Source: Oscillatoria sp. FACHB-1407
GTDB lineage: Bacteria; Cyanobacteriota; Cyanobacteriia; Elainellales; Elainellaceae
Direction: 5' to 3'
NCBI RefSeq assembly: GCF_014697545.1
Contig: NZ_JACJSA010000013.1
Location: forward strand, 142,691-206,690
DNA: 64,000 bases
Shown: positions 8,428 to 16,530 of the stretch, one piece after another
Position numbering within the stretch: the stretch's first letter is position 1
How the letters are laid out: the number at the start of each line of letters is the position of its first letter
The notes under the pieces: model-generated
What the model was told of the DNA's origin: nothing
Databases searched by the model: none
Seen by the model: the letters and a program-made list of their open reading frames with translations, nothing else
Translations under genes and position numbers: made by a program

Positions 8428-9480
8428 ATGAACGTTATCCAATCCCTGATTGCAACTGGCACAATCGCGATCGTCTCCTTCACTGCTCTTCCTGTTGCTC
8501 TGTCAGAAACAGTAAACCCTGCCCCTGTTACCGTTGAGTCTTCAGCTTCAATAGTTGAACTGCCTGCATCCTTCCAACCCGGACTCAATCGGGTTGTCTT
8601 CCAGAGTGAGGGTGAGCGGATGGTTGGAAACCTGTACCTGCCAACCTCCTATCAGCCCGGAGACAAGCTTCCCGTAATTGTTGTGACAGGTGCCTGGACA
8701 ACGGTGAAAGAACAAATGCCTGCGGTCTACGCTCAGCGGTTAGCCGATCGCGGATTTGCCACCTTCGCGTTTGATTTTCGCTACTGGGGTGAAAGCGGCG
8801 GAACTCCTCGCCAATACGAATCTCCTGCGGCTAAAGTACAGGACATCAAAAATGCCGTTGCCTTTCTGCAAACCTTACCTGTGATTGATAGCGATCGCAT
8901 CGGTGGGTTAGGCATCTGTGCCAGTGCAGGCTACATGGCACAAGCGGTTGCGGAAGATTCAAGCTTCAAATCCTTTGCAACGGTTGCCGCCTGGTTGCAT
9001 GATATGGATTCACTTAACGCTTTATTTGGTGAAGAAATGGTGCAGCGTCGGATGGAAATTGGTCAAGCTGCCCGTGAACAGTACGATCGCACAGGTGAGG
9101 TGGCTTATGTTCCGGCGTATTCTCAGGGCGATCGCAGTGCAGCGATGTTCGGTGATGTCAGCTACTACGGCAGTACGGATCGCGGTGTAATTCCAGAATG
9201 GACAAATCGCTTTGCAGTGATGTCGTGGCATGAATGGCAAGGTTTTGATGCAATGGCGATCGCTCCTCAAATCACCACTCCAACGTTGATGGTTCATAGC
9301 GATGGTTCTGCTTTGCCGGATAATGCCCGTGAATTCTATGCTTCGTTGAGTGGCGAAAAGCAGCTAGTTTGGACAGAAGGACAACATCTCGACTTCTACG
9401 ATCGCGATCCTCAAGTTTCAACGGCTATTGATGCGTTGGTGACTCACTTCCAGGCAACATTGTCTGATGAAGCATTTTAA
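8428..9480 (+). CDS. Secreted alpha/beta hydrolase, dienelactone hydrolase-like fold
   Basis: A 350-residue protein. An N-terminal hydrophobic stretch followed by ALPVALSET resembles a signal peptide, so it probably acts in the periplasm. The hydrolase core shows strand-turn motifs (VIVVTGAWTTVKEQ, FAFDFRYWGESGG) and a nucleophile elbow GLGICASAGY in which the central residue is cysteine, as in dienelactone-hydrolase-like and YcjY-like members, not serine. An acidic residue (HSDGSALPDN) and a late histidine (EGQHLDFYD) complete a plausible triad. The substrate is unknown, and a peptidase or esterase are both possible. It is followed by an SDR and SnoaL-like genes in the same direction. Confidence 0.85.
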   Translation: MNVIQSLIATGTIAIVSFTALPVALSETVNPAPVTVESSASIVELPASFQPGLNRVVFQSEGERMVGNLYLPTSYQPGDKLPVIVVTGAWTTVKEQMPAVYAQRLADRGFATFAFDFRYWGESGGTPRQYESPAAKVQDIKNAVAFLQTLPVIDSDRIGGLGICASAGYMAQAVAEDSSFKSFATVAAWLHDMDSLNALFGEEMVQRRMEIGQAAREQYDRTGEVAYVPAYSQGDRSAAMFGDVSYYGSTDRGVIPEWTNRFAVMSWHEWQGFDAMAIAPQITTPTLMVHSDGSALPDNAREFYASLSGEKQLVWTEGQHLDFYDRDPQVSTAIDALVTHFQATLSDEAF

Positions 9481-9648
9481 GTTATTGGTCATTCGTTAGT
9501 AGTTAGTAATTGTTGCTTATTCACCATTCGTTATTTACACATGATCAACGAAAAATGATCAGCAACAAATGACTAATAATCAGCAATAAATGACTAACAA
9601 TAAATGATCGAAAAAACTACAATCACCGAAATAATTGAGGAGACTCAG
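9481..9648. repeat. AT-rich short-repeat spacer
   Basis: Between the hydrolase and SDR genes lie repeated variants of AAATGACTAA and AAATGATC (about 9546-9608), with partial inverted copies (GGTCATTCGTTAGTAGTTAG) at the left. A similar ATGACAAATGACCAATT segment occurs at 30340-30405. These look like small cyanobacterial repeat units. I see no gene. A Shine-Dalgarno GAGGAG at 9637-9642 belongs to the next gene. Confidence 0.5.
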
Positions 9649-10401
9649 ATGAGTGGACGCATGGATGGAAAAGTTGTGATTGTGACGGGTGGAAGTTCGG
9701 GAATTGGTCGAGCAACTGCCATTGCATTCGCCAGTGAAGGTGCAAAAGTGGTGATTGCGGCACGACGAGTCAATGAAGGCGAAGACACCGTCAAACAAAT
9801 TGTGGAAGCTGGTGGAGAGGCAATCTTTGTCCAAACGGATGTGACTCAGGCAAACGAGGTACAAGCTCTGGTCGATCGCACTCTAAAAAAATATGGTCGT
9901 CTGGATGCGGCATTCAATAATGCAGGTTCTGGTAAAGGGATTCGGTTGATTGATTTGACGGAAGACGAGTGGGAACAGGAAATTGCGGTCAACCTCAAAT
10001 CGGTGTGGCTCTGTTTGAAGTATCAAATTCCTGCCATGCTGAAATCGGGTAAAGGGGCGATCGTCAATATGGCATCTCAGGGGGCAATCCTGGGTGTTCC
10101 CAACTACACGGCTTATGGAGCAGCGAAGGGTGGTGCGGCAGCGTTAACTCGTGCGGCGGCGGCTGAATATGCGGCAGAGGGCATTCGGATTAATGCGGTC
10201 AGTCCCGGTGCAGTTGAAACAGAGCTTTGGGCAAATGCGCCTGCCGGAATGCTGGAACAGGTGGCAGCGGGGATTCCGATGCAGCGGGTTGGACAGCCCC
10301 AGGATATTGCGGAAACGGTTGTCTGGCTTTGCTCCGATGCGGCTGGATTTATCACCGGACAAAACATTGCCATTGATGGCGGCTATACCACCTCCAACTA
10401 A
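9649..10401 (+). CDS. Classical SDR-family oxidoreductase
   Basis: A 250-residue short-chain dehydrogenase/reductase, the usual length. The cofactor motif TGGSSGIGRA is near residue 14, NNAG near 90, and the catalytic Ser and YxxxK are present (NMASQGAILGVPNYTAYGAAK). The C-terminal GFITGQNIAIDGGYT is typical. The start is placed at 9649 because GAGGAG at 9637-9642 is correctly spaced; an in-frame ATG at 9604 lacks a ribosome site. The basic residues after the first beta-strand (AARR) favour NADP(H). It is followed closely by two SnoaL/NTF2-like genes, which suggests one transcription unit acting on a small ketone or alcohol. The substrate is unknown. Confidence 0.93.
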   Translation: MSGRMDGKVVIVTGGSSGIGRATAIAFASEGAKVVIAARRVNEGEDTVKQIVEAGGEAIFVQTDVTQANEVQALVDRTLKKYGRLDAAFNNAGSGKGIRLIDLTEDEWEQEIAVNLKSVWLCLKYQIPAMLKSGKGAIVNMASQGAILGVPNYTAYGAAKGGAAALTRAAAAEYAAEGIRINAVSPGAVETELWANAPAGMLEQVAAGIPMQRVGQPQDIAETVVWLCSDAAGFITGQNIAIDGGYTTSN

Positions 10402-10417
10402 AACTCACTGAACTCTC

Positions 10418-10951
10418 ATGAAAAAATATTGGATTGCGCTCTTTGCTTTTGTATTAGCGATCGCCCTCATAATGAGCTGGAAATCAGAACAACCTGCGAT
10501 CGCCAATGACGCACCTACCAGCCAGGAACAAGCTAATGTTCAACTGATTCAGGATTACTACGCTGCCTATGCAGAAGGCGATCTAGAAGCCCTCAAAAAC
10601 TTCTTTGCCCCCAATATCGTCTGGCGCATTCCTGGGCATCATCCCTTAGCAGGCGAAAAGCGTGGTGTAGACGAAGTAATTGCATTTTTTACCCAACTTG
10701 CACAAGGCAATTTCCAAGCCGATCCCATCTTTTTTCAAGCACAGGGAGACTATGTGGTAGACATCCACCGAGGCTGGAGCAATGTTGAGGATGGTGGAAC
10801 TCAAGTCGATCAGCTATTCACACTGATGTTCAAAGTTGAGAATGGCAAAATCGTTGAGGCTCAAAACTTCCTGACCGATCAGCACCAGGCAGATGCTTTC
10901 TTCTGGAGAACCTATCCCCTCAAGCCGTTGCCCGATCGCCTCGCTCAGTAG
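10418..10951 (+). CDS. Exported NTF2/SnoaL-like protein
   Basis: A 177-residue protein. An N-terminal hydrophobic segment (WIALFAFVLAIALIMSW) acts as a signal peptide or anchor. The rest is a SnoaL-like alpha+beta barrel (NVQLIQDYYAAYAEGDLEAL, FFAPNIVWRIPGHHPLAGEK, then FKVENGKIVEAQNF). Members bind small hydrophobic ligands in the cone; some are isomerases, cyclases or hydrolases, many have no known reaction. It lies 16 bp after the SDR, in the same direction. Confidence 0.85.
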   Translation: MKKYWIALFAFVLAIALIMSWKSEQPAIANDAPTSQEQANVQLIQDYYAAYAEGDLEALKNFFAPNIVWRIPGHHPLAGEKRGVDEVIAFFTQLAQGNFQADPIFFQAQGDYVVDIHRGWSNVEDGGTQVDQLFTLMFKVENGKIVEAQNFLTDQHQADAFFWRTYPLKPLPDRLAQ

Positions 10952-10985
10952 ATCTAATATCAACTCTCCTCGTTTAGAAAAAGTC

Positions 10986-11522
10986 ATGCTCAAGAACAAA
11001 CGCCGTCAAGTATTGCTGGTCGGAGGAAGTGTAATCGCCTCCACGCTTCTCTCCAACAAACTTGCAACGGCTCAATCTTCTAACCCAACCATGAACTCAA
11101 CCACCGATCGAGATGCCATTATCAATGCGGTCAATCAAATTGCTATCATGGCTGATCTCCGCAACTGGGACGCTTGCCGAGATGCCTTTAGCGATCGCGT
11201 CGCAACCGATTACACCTCTCTCACAGGTGGAGAACCGTCAATCGTCAATGCAGAAGATTTAGTTAGTGGCTGGGAAACCTTCTTCTCACAAACCTTTAAA
11301 GTGACTCAGCACTTGATTGGTAGCCATGTTGTCACCATCACGGGAGATACTGCAACTTGTCTTTCCAACTTTCAAGCCCACCATGTTTATTTAGATTCTG
11401 CAAAAGGAACCTGGACGTTGGGTGGCATTTACGAACATGGTTTAATCCAAACGCCTCAAGGCTGGAAAGTAAACCGGATGAAAATGACCTGGACGTGGGA
11501 ATCCGGCGATCGCCCTAACTAG
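10986..11522 (+). CDS. Exported SnoaL-like protein with possible Tat signal
   Basis: A 178-residue protein from the ATG at 10986. The N-terminus (LKNKRRQVLLVGGSVIASTL, then ATAQSS) has a twin arginine followed by a hydrophobic stretch and an AxA site, as in a Tat signal. The mature part is a SnoaL_4-like domain (DAIINAVNQIAIMADLRNWD, then VATDYTSLTGGEPSIVNAED). It shares the fold, but little sequence, with the preceding gene, and probably the transcript. An extended reading frame back to 10893 overlaps the previous gene and is not credible. The end overlaps the convergent AraC gene by 4 bp. Confidence 0.83.
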   Translation: MLKNKRRQVLLVGGSVIASTLLSNKLATAQSSNPTMNSTTDRDAIINAVNQIAIMADLRNWDACRDAFSDRVATDYTSLTGGEPSIVNAEDLVSGWETFFSQTFKVTQHLIGSHVVTITGDTATCLSNFQAHHVYLDSAKGTWTLGGIYEHGLIQTPQGWKVNRMKMTWTWESGDRPN

Positions 11523-12364
11523 CTACATTGCAAGCGATAATCCTTGGGTGTCACCCCGGTTGCTTTACGAAAATGAGTGGTGAAGTGGCTCTGGTTAGAG
11601 AAGCCGACTCGATAGGCGACTTCTGCGATCGCCAACTGAGTCACTGTCAACAGAACTTTAGCCCGTTCCATCCGGCGTTGAATCAGATACTTGTGGGGAG
11701 TTTCTCCCGTTGCAGCTTTGAAAGCACGAGCAAAATGAAACTGACTCATTGGAACCAAAGCTGCCATATCTTCGATCGCCATATCTTCTGCCAGATGTTC
11801 CTCAATGTAATCTTGAATTTGCTTTAGTTTTACAGCATCTAAAGCCCGACCTGGAACAACGAGCTTCTTTTGTGGCGTTCCCGATTCACAGTAGTTCCGT
11901 AACAAATGAACCGTCAGCAAATTTTTCAGCGACTCAGCAAAGAGGTTTCCGCCCAACCCCTCATTTAACAGTTCACCTTTAAACCAGTGAGCCACTTGAG
12001 TAATGGTGGGATCAGGAAAAATCACCCGATGGGTCAATCGCGTTTCTTCAGATAGGTCATTCTCGATTGCAATCTGCTTTAGATAATCCGGATCAAGGTA
12101 AAGCGTGACGTACTCACTCGCCTTCTCTCGGTGATGCCAGACAAACTCGCGATCGCCATACAAAAACGTACTCCCGGCAGGCAAAGCCGTGGTTTGTTTT
12201 CTACCATCGACAGACCAGGTCACACGATCGTGCGGGATAAATGCCACACTAATCGCGTGTTTGGGCATGGCAAACTCAAAGTCACCCACGCTTTCGAGCA
12301 GCCCATACTCCACCGTAATGTTCTGCCACTCCTTCTTGAGGAAAAGGGAAGGTTGCTCCGTCAT
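11519..12364 (-). CDS. AraC-family transcriptional regulator
   Basis: A 281-residue protein with a C-terminal double helix-turn-helix from about residue 180: EDMAALVPMSQFHFARAFKA, TPHKYLIQRRMERAKVLL, then IAEVAYRVGFSNQSHFTTHF and TPKDYR. The N-terminal part (VTWSVDGRKQTTALPAGSTF) looks like a cupin-type sensing domain. It is usually an activator of nearby genes. It converges on the SDR/SnoaL unit, whose promoter is a candidate target, and no effector can be read from the sequence. Confidence 0.92.
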   Translation of the reverse strand: MTEQPSLFLKKEWQNITVEYGLLESVGDFEFAMPKHAISVAFIPHDRVTWSVDGRKQTTALPAGSTFLYGDREFVWHHREKASEYVTLYLDPDYLKQIAIENDLSEETRLTHRVIFPDPTITQVAHWFKGELLNEGLGGNLFAESLKNLLTVHLLRNYCESGTPQKKLVVPGRALDAVKLKQIQDYIEEHLAEDMAIEDMAALVPMSQFHFARAFKAATGETPHKYLIQRRMERAKVLLTVTQLAIAEVAYRVGFSNQSHFTTHFRKATGVTPKDYRLQCS

Positions 12365-12744
12365 CCGCCACCACTTCAGAAAACGTTACTGCCCTTATCG
12401 TATCGAAATATAATTTCCTGGCAAGCCCTCCGCTTCGCGGTAGTGCCTGGGTATCGTCTGCAATACCCGAAATACAGGCGTCATGTAACCCTGATTGCCG
12501 AATCCAGCTTTTGTAGCAACTTCAGCCAGCGTTCATCTCAAAGGGGGAATTGCGTTGCAACGCTCCTGATTCTGCAAAGCTGTTGAGTCAGTTGATCAAG
12601 ACTCAATCCAATCACGGTAGCAAGATTACTCAAACTGGATCGCAAGAATCTACAAAGACAGCGATCGCCCAAAACTCGTAAGCTTATTGTTACCGTTCTA
12701 ATTCAAAAAAATTCCTCTTCTGTTGTTGAGTTAGTTCACTCAAC
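12365..12744. other. Intergenic region between AraC and Crp/Fnr genes
   Basis: 380 bp with no supported gene. It must hold the promoter of the AraC gene. A small hairpin CCGCTTCGCGG lies at 12430-12440, of the same N-GAA/TTC-N loop type as repeats elsewhere in the window. An inverted repeat GTTGAGT-N6-ACTCAAC at 12725-12744 sits directly after the stop of the Crp/Fnr gene on the minus strand and may be part of a terminator; the T-run follows about 17 nt later, which is not canonical. Confidence 0.5.
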
Positions 12745-13467
12745 TTAATTCATATGATTGTCACCAATTAAACGCTCGAACTCCGTTTTGATGAGGGCAT
12801 AACACTCACAGCTTGTTACCTCTAACCCAGGTCGATCTTGAATAGATATTTTGCCGTACTTGTAGGAAATAAAACCAGCATTTTGTAACTTAGCCGCGAC
12901 CTCACTCACCCCTGCTCGCCGAACCCCCAACATTTGTGACAAAAATTCGTGAGTGAGGGAAAATTCATCGGTTCCTACTCGATCGTGTGTCAAGAGTAGC
13001 CAACGGCAGCAGCGTTGTTCAATCGAATGAACTCGGTTACATAATGCGGATTGGGAGATCAGGTTGAACAAGGCTTGCGTGTAGCGATGCAGCACCTCAT
13101 AAAGTGCTGTACCGGGGGTAACTTGAGTCCGCAAATCCTTTGCGCGCATTTTCAAGCCATTACCTGGAATTTGAACCATTGATATTCCTGGGATTCTCTC
13201 GGCTCCCAGAAATACGGGCAGTCCCACCATCCCTTCATTGCCAACTGTACCCACCTCAATGAGTTCACCTTCTGAAGTGAGTGACAGCAGTGAGCAAACG
13301 CCTTTTAATGGAAAATACACAAACTCAATCGGCTCATTTGGCTGATAAAGCTCTCGTTTAAAGTCGAGGGAAACAAGTTCCAGGTAGGGCTGAAGCTGCT
13401 CAAATTCTTCTGTTGGCAAGCTAGCCAGAAGCCGATTATTAACAAAATTTAAAGATTCTTGGGACAC
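12745..13467 (-). CDS. Crp/Fnr-family transcriptional regulator
   Basis: A 240-residue protein. The N-terminal cyclic-nucleotide-binding-like beta roll (LASLPTEEFEQLQPYLELVS, then PNEPIEFVYFPLKGVCSLL) lacks the RxS phosphate-binding signature of true cAMP receptors. The C-terminal winged helix contains FSLTHEFLSQMLGVRRAGVS, the recognition helix. No Fnr-type N-terminal cysteine cluster is seen, so the signal is unknown. It is divergent from a CheB-like gene; two GTA-N8-TAC boxes lie between them and could be sites for this protein or for NtcA, another Crp-family member. Confidence 0.92.
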   Translation of the reverse strand: MSQESLNFVNNRLLASLPTEEFEQLQPYLELVSLDFKRELYQPNEPIEFVYFPLKGVCSLLSLTSEGELIEVGTVGNEGMVGLPVFLGAERIPGISMVQIPGNGLKMRAKDLRTQVTPGTALYEVLHRYTQALFNLISQSALCNRVHSIEQRCCRWLLLTHDRVGTDEFSLTHEFLSQMLGVRRAGVSEVAAKLQNAGFISYKYGKISIQDRPGLEVTSCECYALIKTEFERLIGDNHMN

Positions 13468-13567
13468 AAAGATTGGCTTTCCAGTTACATCACTCGTATC
13501 TCATGGAATAACACAGAGCAAAAGATAAAACCCTCTGACACAAGGGGAAGAACACCTAAACAAGAAC

Positions 13568-13583
13568 TGTACGCTAAAGTACA
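13568..13583. promoter_or_regulatory. NtcA/Crp-type box 1
   Basis: TGTACGCTAAAGTACA contains the exact GTA-N8-TAC consensus of the global nitrogen regulator NtcA, and also reads as the inverted repeat TGTAC-N6-GTACA. It is 33 bp (start to start) from a second copy, about three helical turns. Whether NtcA or the neighbouring Crp/Fnr protein binds is not decided by sequence. Confidence 0.55.
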
Positions 13584-13600
13584 ATGTGAGAGGACGCAAT

Positions 13601-13616
13601 TGTACGGTTAAGTACA
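13601..13616. promoter_or_regulatory. NtcA/Crp-type box 2 with TAN3T
   Basis: TGTACGGTTAAGTACA again fits GTA-N8-TAC. TAAGTT (13637-13642) follows 21 nt after the box, matching the spacing of NtcA-activated promoters (box, 20-24 nt, TAN3T). That would start transcription of the CheB-like gene only a few bases before its ATG at 13652. Confidence 0.6.
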
Positions 13617-13651
13617 CTTCTGTCTTTGACGGTTCTTAAGTTTGCGCTCTC

Positions 13652-14281
13652 ATGAGTTCCCTTATCCAAATTCCGCAACATCGCATTTTCTCCCACTTTC
13701 CCAATATTGCGTTTAATGTTGTGGCATTGGCAGCTTCGATGGGGGGAATACCAACACTCCGTACCATTCTGTCTGCCTTGCCTGCCGATTTTCCAGCAGC
13801 AATTCTGGTCGTCCAACACCTCAGCCCCAACTCCAGCCACTTGCCTGAGGTCTTAGGCTATCGAACTGCTCTAAAGGTCAAGCCAGCAGCAACCGGAGAT
13901 GTTTTGCGTCCGGGCACGGTTTACGTTGCTGTTCCGGCTCGTCACCTGTTGGTTCAGCCAAACGGGACACTGCTGCTCTCGGATGATCCTAAGATGAATT
14001 TTATTCGCCCAGCTGCTGATAAGCTGTTGATGTCAATGGCAACCACCTATAAATCACGAGCGATCGCGGTTGTCCTCACGGGTAACGGGAGTGATGGTGC
14101 ATTGGGCGTGTTAGCCGTTAAGAAGTATGGGGGCGTGGCGATCGCTCAGGATGAAGCGACCTCTGAGTTTTTTGGTATGCCCGGAGCAGCAATCGCCACA
14201 GGACAAATCGATTGGGTATTACCAGTAGAGGCGATCGCCTCCAAACTACTTCATCTCGTGACATCGGCAGTTGTAGCCTGA
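13652..14281 (+). CDS. Stand-alone CheB-type methylesterase domain
   Basis: A 209-residue protein consisting only of the CheB catalytic domain; the receiver found in ordinary CheB is absent. The catalytic triad is visible: Ser in VVALAASMGG (near residue 29), His in ILVVQHLSPNSS (near 56) and Asp in VVLTGNGSDGALG. MPGAAIATGQIDWVLPVE is the usual C-terminal signature. CheB removes methyl groups from, or deamidates, chemoreceptor glutamates. No chemoreceptor or CheR is in the window, and without a receiver the activity is not under phospho-control; related orphans occur in cyanobacterial signalling loci. Confidence 0.92.
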   Translation: MSSLIQIPQHRIFSHFPNIAFNVVALAASMGGIPTLRTILSALPADFPAAILVVQHLSPNSSHLPEVLGYRTALKVKPAATGDVLRPGTVYVAVPARHLLVQPNGTLLLSDDPKMNFIRPAADKLLMSMATTYKSRAIAVVLTGNGSDGALGVLAVKKYGGVAIAQDEATSEFFGMPGAAIATGQIDWVLPVEAIASKLLHLVTSAVVA

Positions 14282-14286
14282 TGAAT

Positions 14287-14394
14287 GGCGTTGCTGAATG
14301 CAGATATGAATTGCCCTCATCCCCAACCCTTCTCCCTAGGGTGAGGGCTGCAAAAGGCTTCAGTACGAAAATCATACTTCTATTTAGCAACGCC
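14287..14394. mobile_element. MITE-like element with IS1-remnant type ends
   Basis: A 108-bp unit bounded by GGCGTTGCTGAA (left) and TTTAGCAACGCC (right), a 12-bp inverted repeat with one mismatch. The same left end bounds the IS1-type remnant at 35745. Between the ends is a CCCTCATCCCCAACCC...GGGTGAGGGC hairpin block. No coding potential or clear target duplication is seen. Confidence 0.55.
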
Positions 14395-14410
14395 ACTTTT
14401 TCTATGATTC

Positions 14411-14839
14411 TCAAGGCTGTAAATTAGGGGGGGCTAATTCTGGATGCGATGCCCACACCATTCGCCGAAGTCTAGGTAACTGACGGGCATAAAAAATGGA
14501 TACCAGGACACAGACAACGCCACTGACGGCTACAGTAGTGGGCGCACCCAACAAGCTAACAAGAGTACCCTGAAACAAATTACCAAACGAAATCATGCCA
14601 AGGAACGACATATCGCTCAACACTCCACCAAAGGGAACCAGCACCAAATTGGGCACCTGACTGACAAAGCCCACAATTCCCAGTAGCACCGGCGATTGAG
14701 TCAGGTGATAGACCAACCAAACCATTGCCACCATTGTGATCCAACTGCCGACAAGAGAAAGCCCCTGACCGAGAAAAAACAGCCGATAATTTCTTGATCG
14801 GAAGGCTGGAAATGAGAGAGTTTGTTTAATGGAATTCAA
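14411..14839 (-). pseudogene. MFS transporter with large internal deletion
   Basis: 142 residues. The first 80 (PAFRSRNYRLFFLGQGLSLV, SWITMVAMVWLVYHLTQSPV, FGGVLSD) match the start of EntS/MFS_3-type exporters. Right after the motif-A start GGVLSD the sequence jumps to what is normally the last two helices (GMISFGNLFQGTLVSLLGAP, then VLVSIFYARQLPRLRR). A full protein is about 400 residues, so about 260 are missing while the frame is kept. A working transporter is unlikely. It lies downstream of the SDR at 14967 on the same strand. Confidence 0.75.
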
Positions 14840-14966
14840 GGGGGAATATACCTTTCAAAATCAAGATCGGAAATTCAATTAATTCACAAATTGGGTAGAA
14901 AATAGGCAGGGGTAGATTTTGTTAAAACGCCGACTGTAAGCTCACAGAAATTTGCTAAACCTGCCC

Positions 14967-15755
14967 TTACAACATTTGGACGCCACCGCTAACGGGCAAA
15001 TATGCCCCAGTGATAAATCCTGCTGACTCAGATGCCAGCAACAGAATGGCTCCAGCAACATCTTCTGGTAATCCATTTCGCTTTAGTGGCACCCTTTGAG
15101 CCGAAGCATCTTTATGGGCTTGCGGTAATCGGGCAGTCGCATCGGTCAAGGTTAAGCCCGGTGAAACCACATTGGCGCGAATGTTATGAGGACCAAGTTC
15201 CAACGCCAGACTTTTGATGAACGCATCTAATCCAGATTTGGCGGTACTATGAGCAACAAAGCCTTCTCCGGGATCGCGGGATAAGCCACTGCTAACCGCA
15301 ATAATGCAGCCTCGCTGGCGTTCTATCATGGAAGGAACAACCGCCTTACAGGGAAAAAACGCTCCTTTCAGTTCTCCCAGCAATTTTGCTTCAAAGTCTT
15401 CCCAACGGTAATCCACAAAGGGAGCCATTGGAAAATTTGCGTTGGCATTAATTACCAGCGTATCTATGGTTCCCAGAGTATCAGACACTTGTTGCACCAT
15501 GGCATCGACTTGCTGTGGATCGCGCACATCGGCTTTGATTGCCATTGCCCGACCACCACCAGATGTAATTGATTCAACAACATCCTGCGCCGCTGGTTCA
15601 CTGCCGTAATAATTGACACCCACCACAGCACCGTGTTGCCCCATTAGTCGAGCGGTTGCTGCACCAATACCGCGACTTGCACCTGTAATCAAAACGACGC
15701 GATCGCGCAGCAGTTGGGTATTATTTGAGACTTGTTGAGGTTGAGCCGTAACCAT
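14967..15755 (-). CDS. SDR-family protein lacking the catalytic tyrosine
   Basis: A 262-residue short-chain dehydrogenase/reductase-like protein with a good cofactor motif (TGASRGIGAATA near residue 24) and the C-terminal GFITGAYLPVSGG. The catalytic Ser is present (AVSSGLSRD), but the YxxxK tyrosine is replaced by His (VAHSTAKSG; codon CAT), and the NNAG motif reads NANA. This suggests altered chemistry, a binding role, or a distinct subfamily in which His is normal. It is transcribed ahead of the deleted MFS gene. The substrate is unknown. Confidence 0.85.
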   Translation of the reverse strand: MVTAQPQQVSNNTQLLRDRVVLITGASRGIGAATARLMGQHGAVVGVNYYGSEPAAQDVVESITSGGGRAMAIKADVRDPQQVDAMVQQVSDTLGTIDTLVINANANFPMAPFVDYRWEDFEAKLLGELKGAFFPCKAVVPSMIERQRGCIIAVSSGLSRDPGEGFVAHSTAKSGLDAFIKSLALELGPHNIRANVVSPGLTLTDATARLPQAHKDASAQRVPLKRNGLPEDVAGAILLLASESAGFITGAYLPVSGGVQML

Positions 15756-16530
15756 CGTTTGCTCCTGTTATTTTTGTTGGATTTTTTATGGTGTTGGACA
15801 AATGATGAGAATTGATTCCAACTGCCAGACAACACAAATGCTTCTAATACTTTTTGCGTATGGAGAGTAAATTCTTGCTGCTCTGGTTTACGGTTGATAT
15901 AACTTTGGTTCAGCCATCAAATGTTCACTGCTTTGTTGAGCGGTGCGATCGCTCAAATAGATCAACCAGGCAAAAGAACTGTCTTTACTAAATGCCTATA
16001 TCCAGAAAGCTCAGTATTACTCGTTCACATTTTTAGTTGTTTCAACCTTCACTTTAAAGAGCATTGATTATTAAGTTCTCTTTCATCAGGAAGAGCCATC
16101 AGTATGAACCCAAGCAACCAAGGATGAAGTATTTGGCTCAATCTAAGGAGACTAAGTTGTTGACTCTAGGTAAAACTTAGGTCAGCATTTGAAACCTAAT
16201 ACCGATTCAGGCTGTGATGGCTACACATAACCCCACCACCTACGGCACCTCCCCTTACTAAGGGGAGGTTGGGAGGGGTCGCATGTGTCGTGTTTTCAAA
16301 TCAAATTGGTATAAGTTATACTCTCAACTTCTATTCAATGAAGTGTTGTTTGAAGGACACTCTAACTTTACAAAAGCTTTGTTTTTAGAAGACTTTAAGT
16401 TGTGTAATCGACTTAACGTGGATTCACACCAAGGCTTACTTGAGTTCTTGCCACAATCGCTCAATCAGATTGACCCTTAGGTAGTAGAGAAGCTGAAATA
16501 GGGGAACAACGTTGTCAGAAAAGCTGATGA
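15756..16530. other. Intergenic region with decayed mobile elements
   Basis: 775 bp without an intact gene. The left part should hold the promoter of the minus-strand SDR. Near 16196-16317 is a repeat unit with ACCGATT/AAATTGGTAT-like ends and an inner perfect hairpin CCTCCCCTT-ACT-AAGGGGAGG (16248-16268), a common cyanobacterial motif. An IS630-like fragment follows at 16436-16486. An open frame at 16283-16480 starts inside the repeat and is not credible. Confidence 0.55.
16436..16486 (-). pseudogene. IS630-type transposase C-terminal fragment
   Basis: On the minus strand the translation YYLRVNLIERLWQELK, then a stop, matches the DDE-transposase block normally written as SPxLNxIExLWxxLK, which contains the last catalytic Glu. 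Only about 17 residues are recognisable and the flanks have stops. A chance match cannot be excluded. Confidence 0.4.

Noticed and set aside
12131..12586. 151-residue frame opposite the AraC gene and its upstream region
   Set aside because: Mostly a shadow of the AraC coding sequence, with no recognisable domain.
16283..16480. 65-residue frame with possible coding function
   Set aside because: It begins inside an intergenic repeat and overlaps an IS630-like fragment on the other strand.
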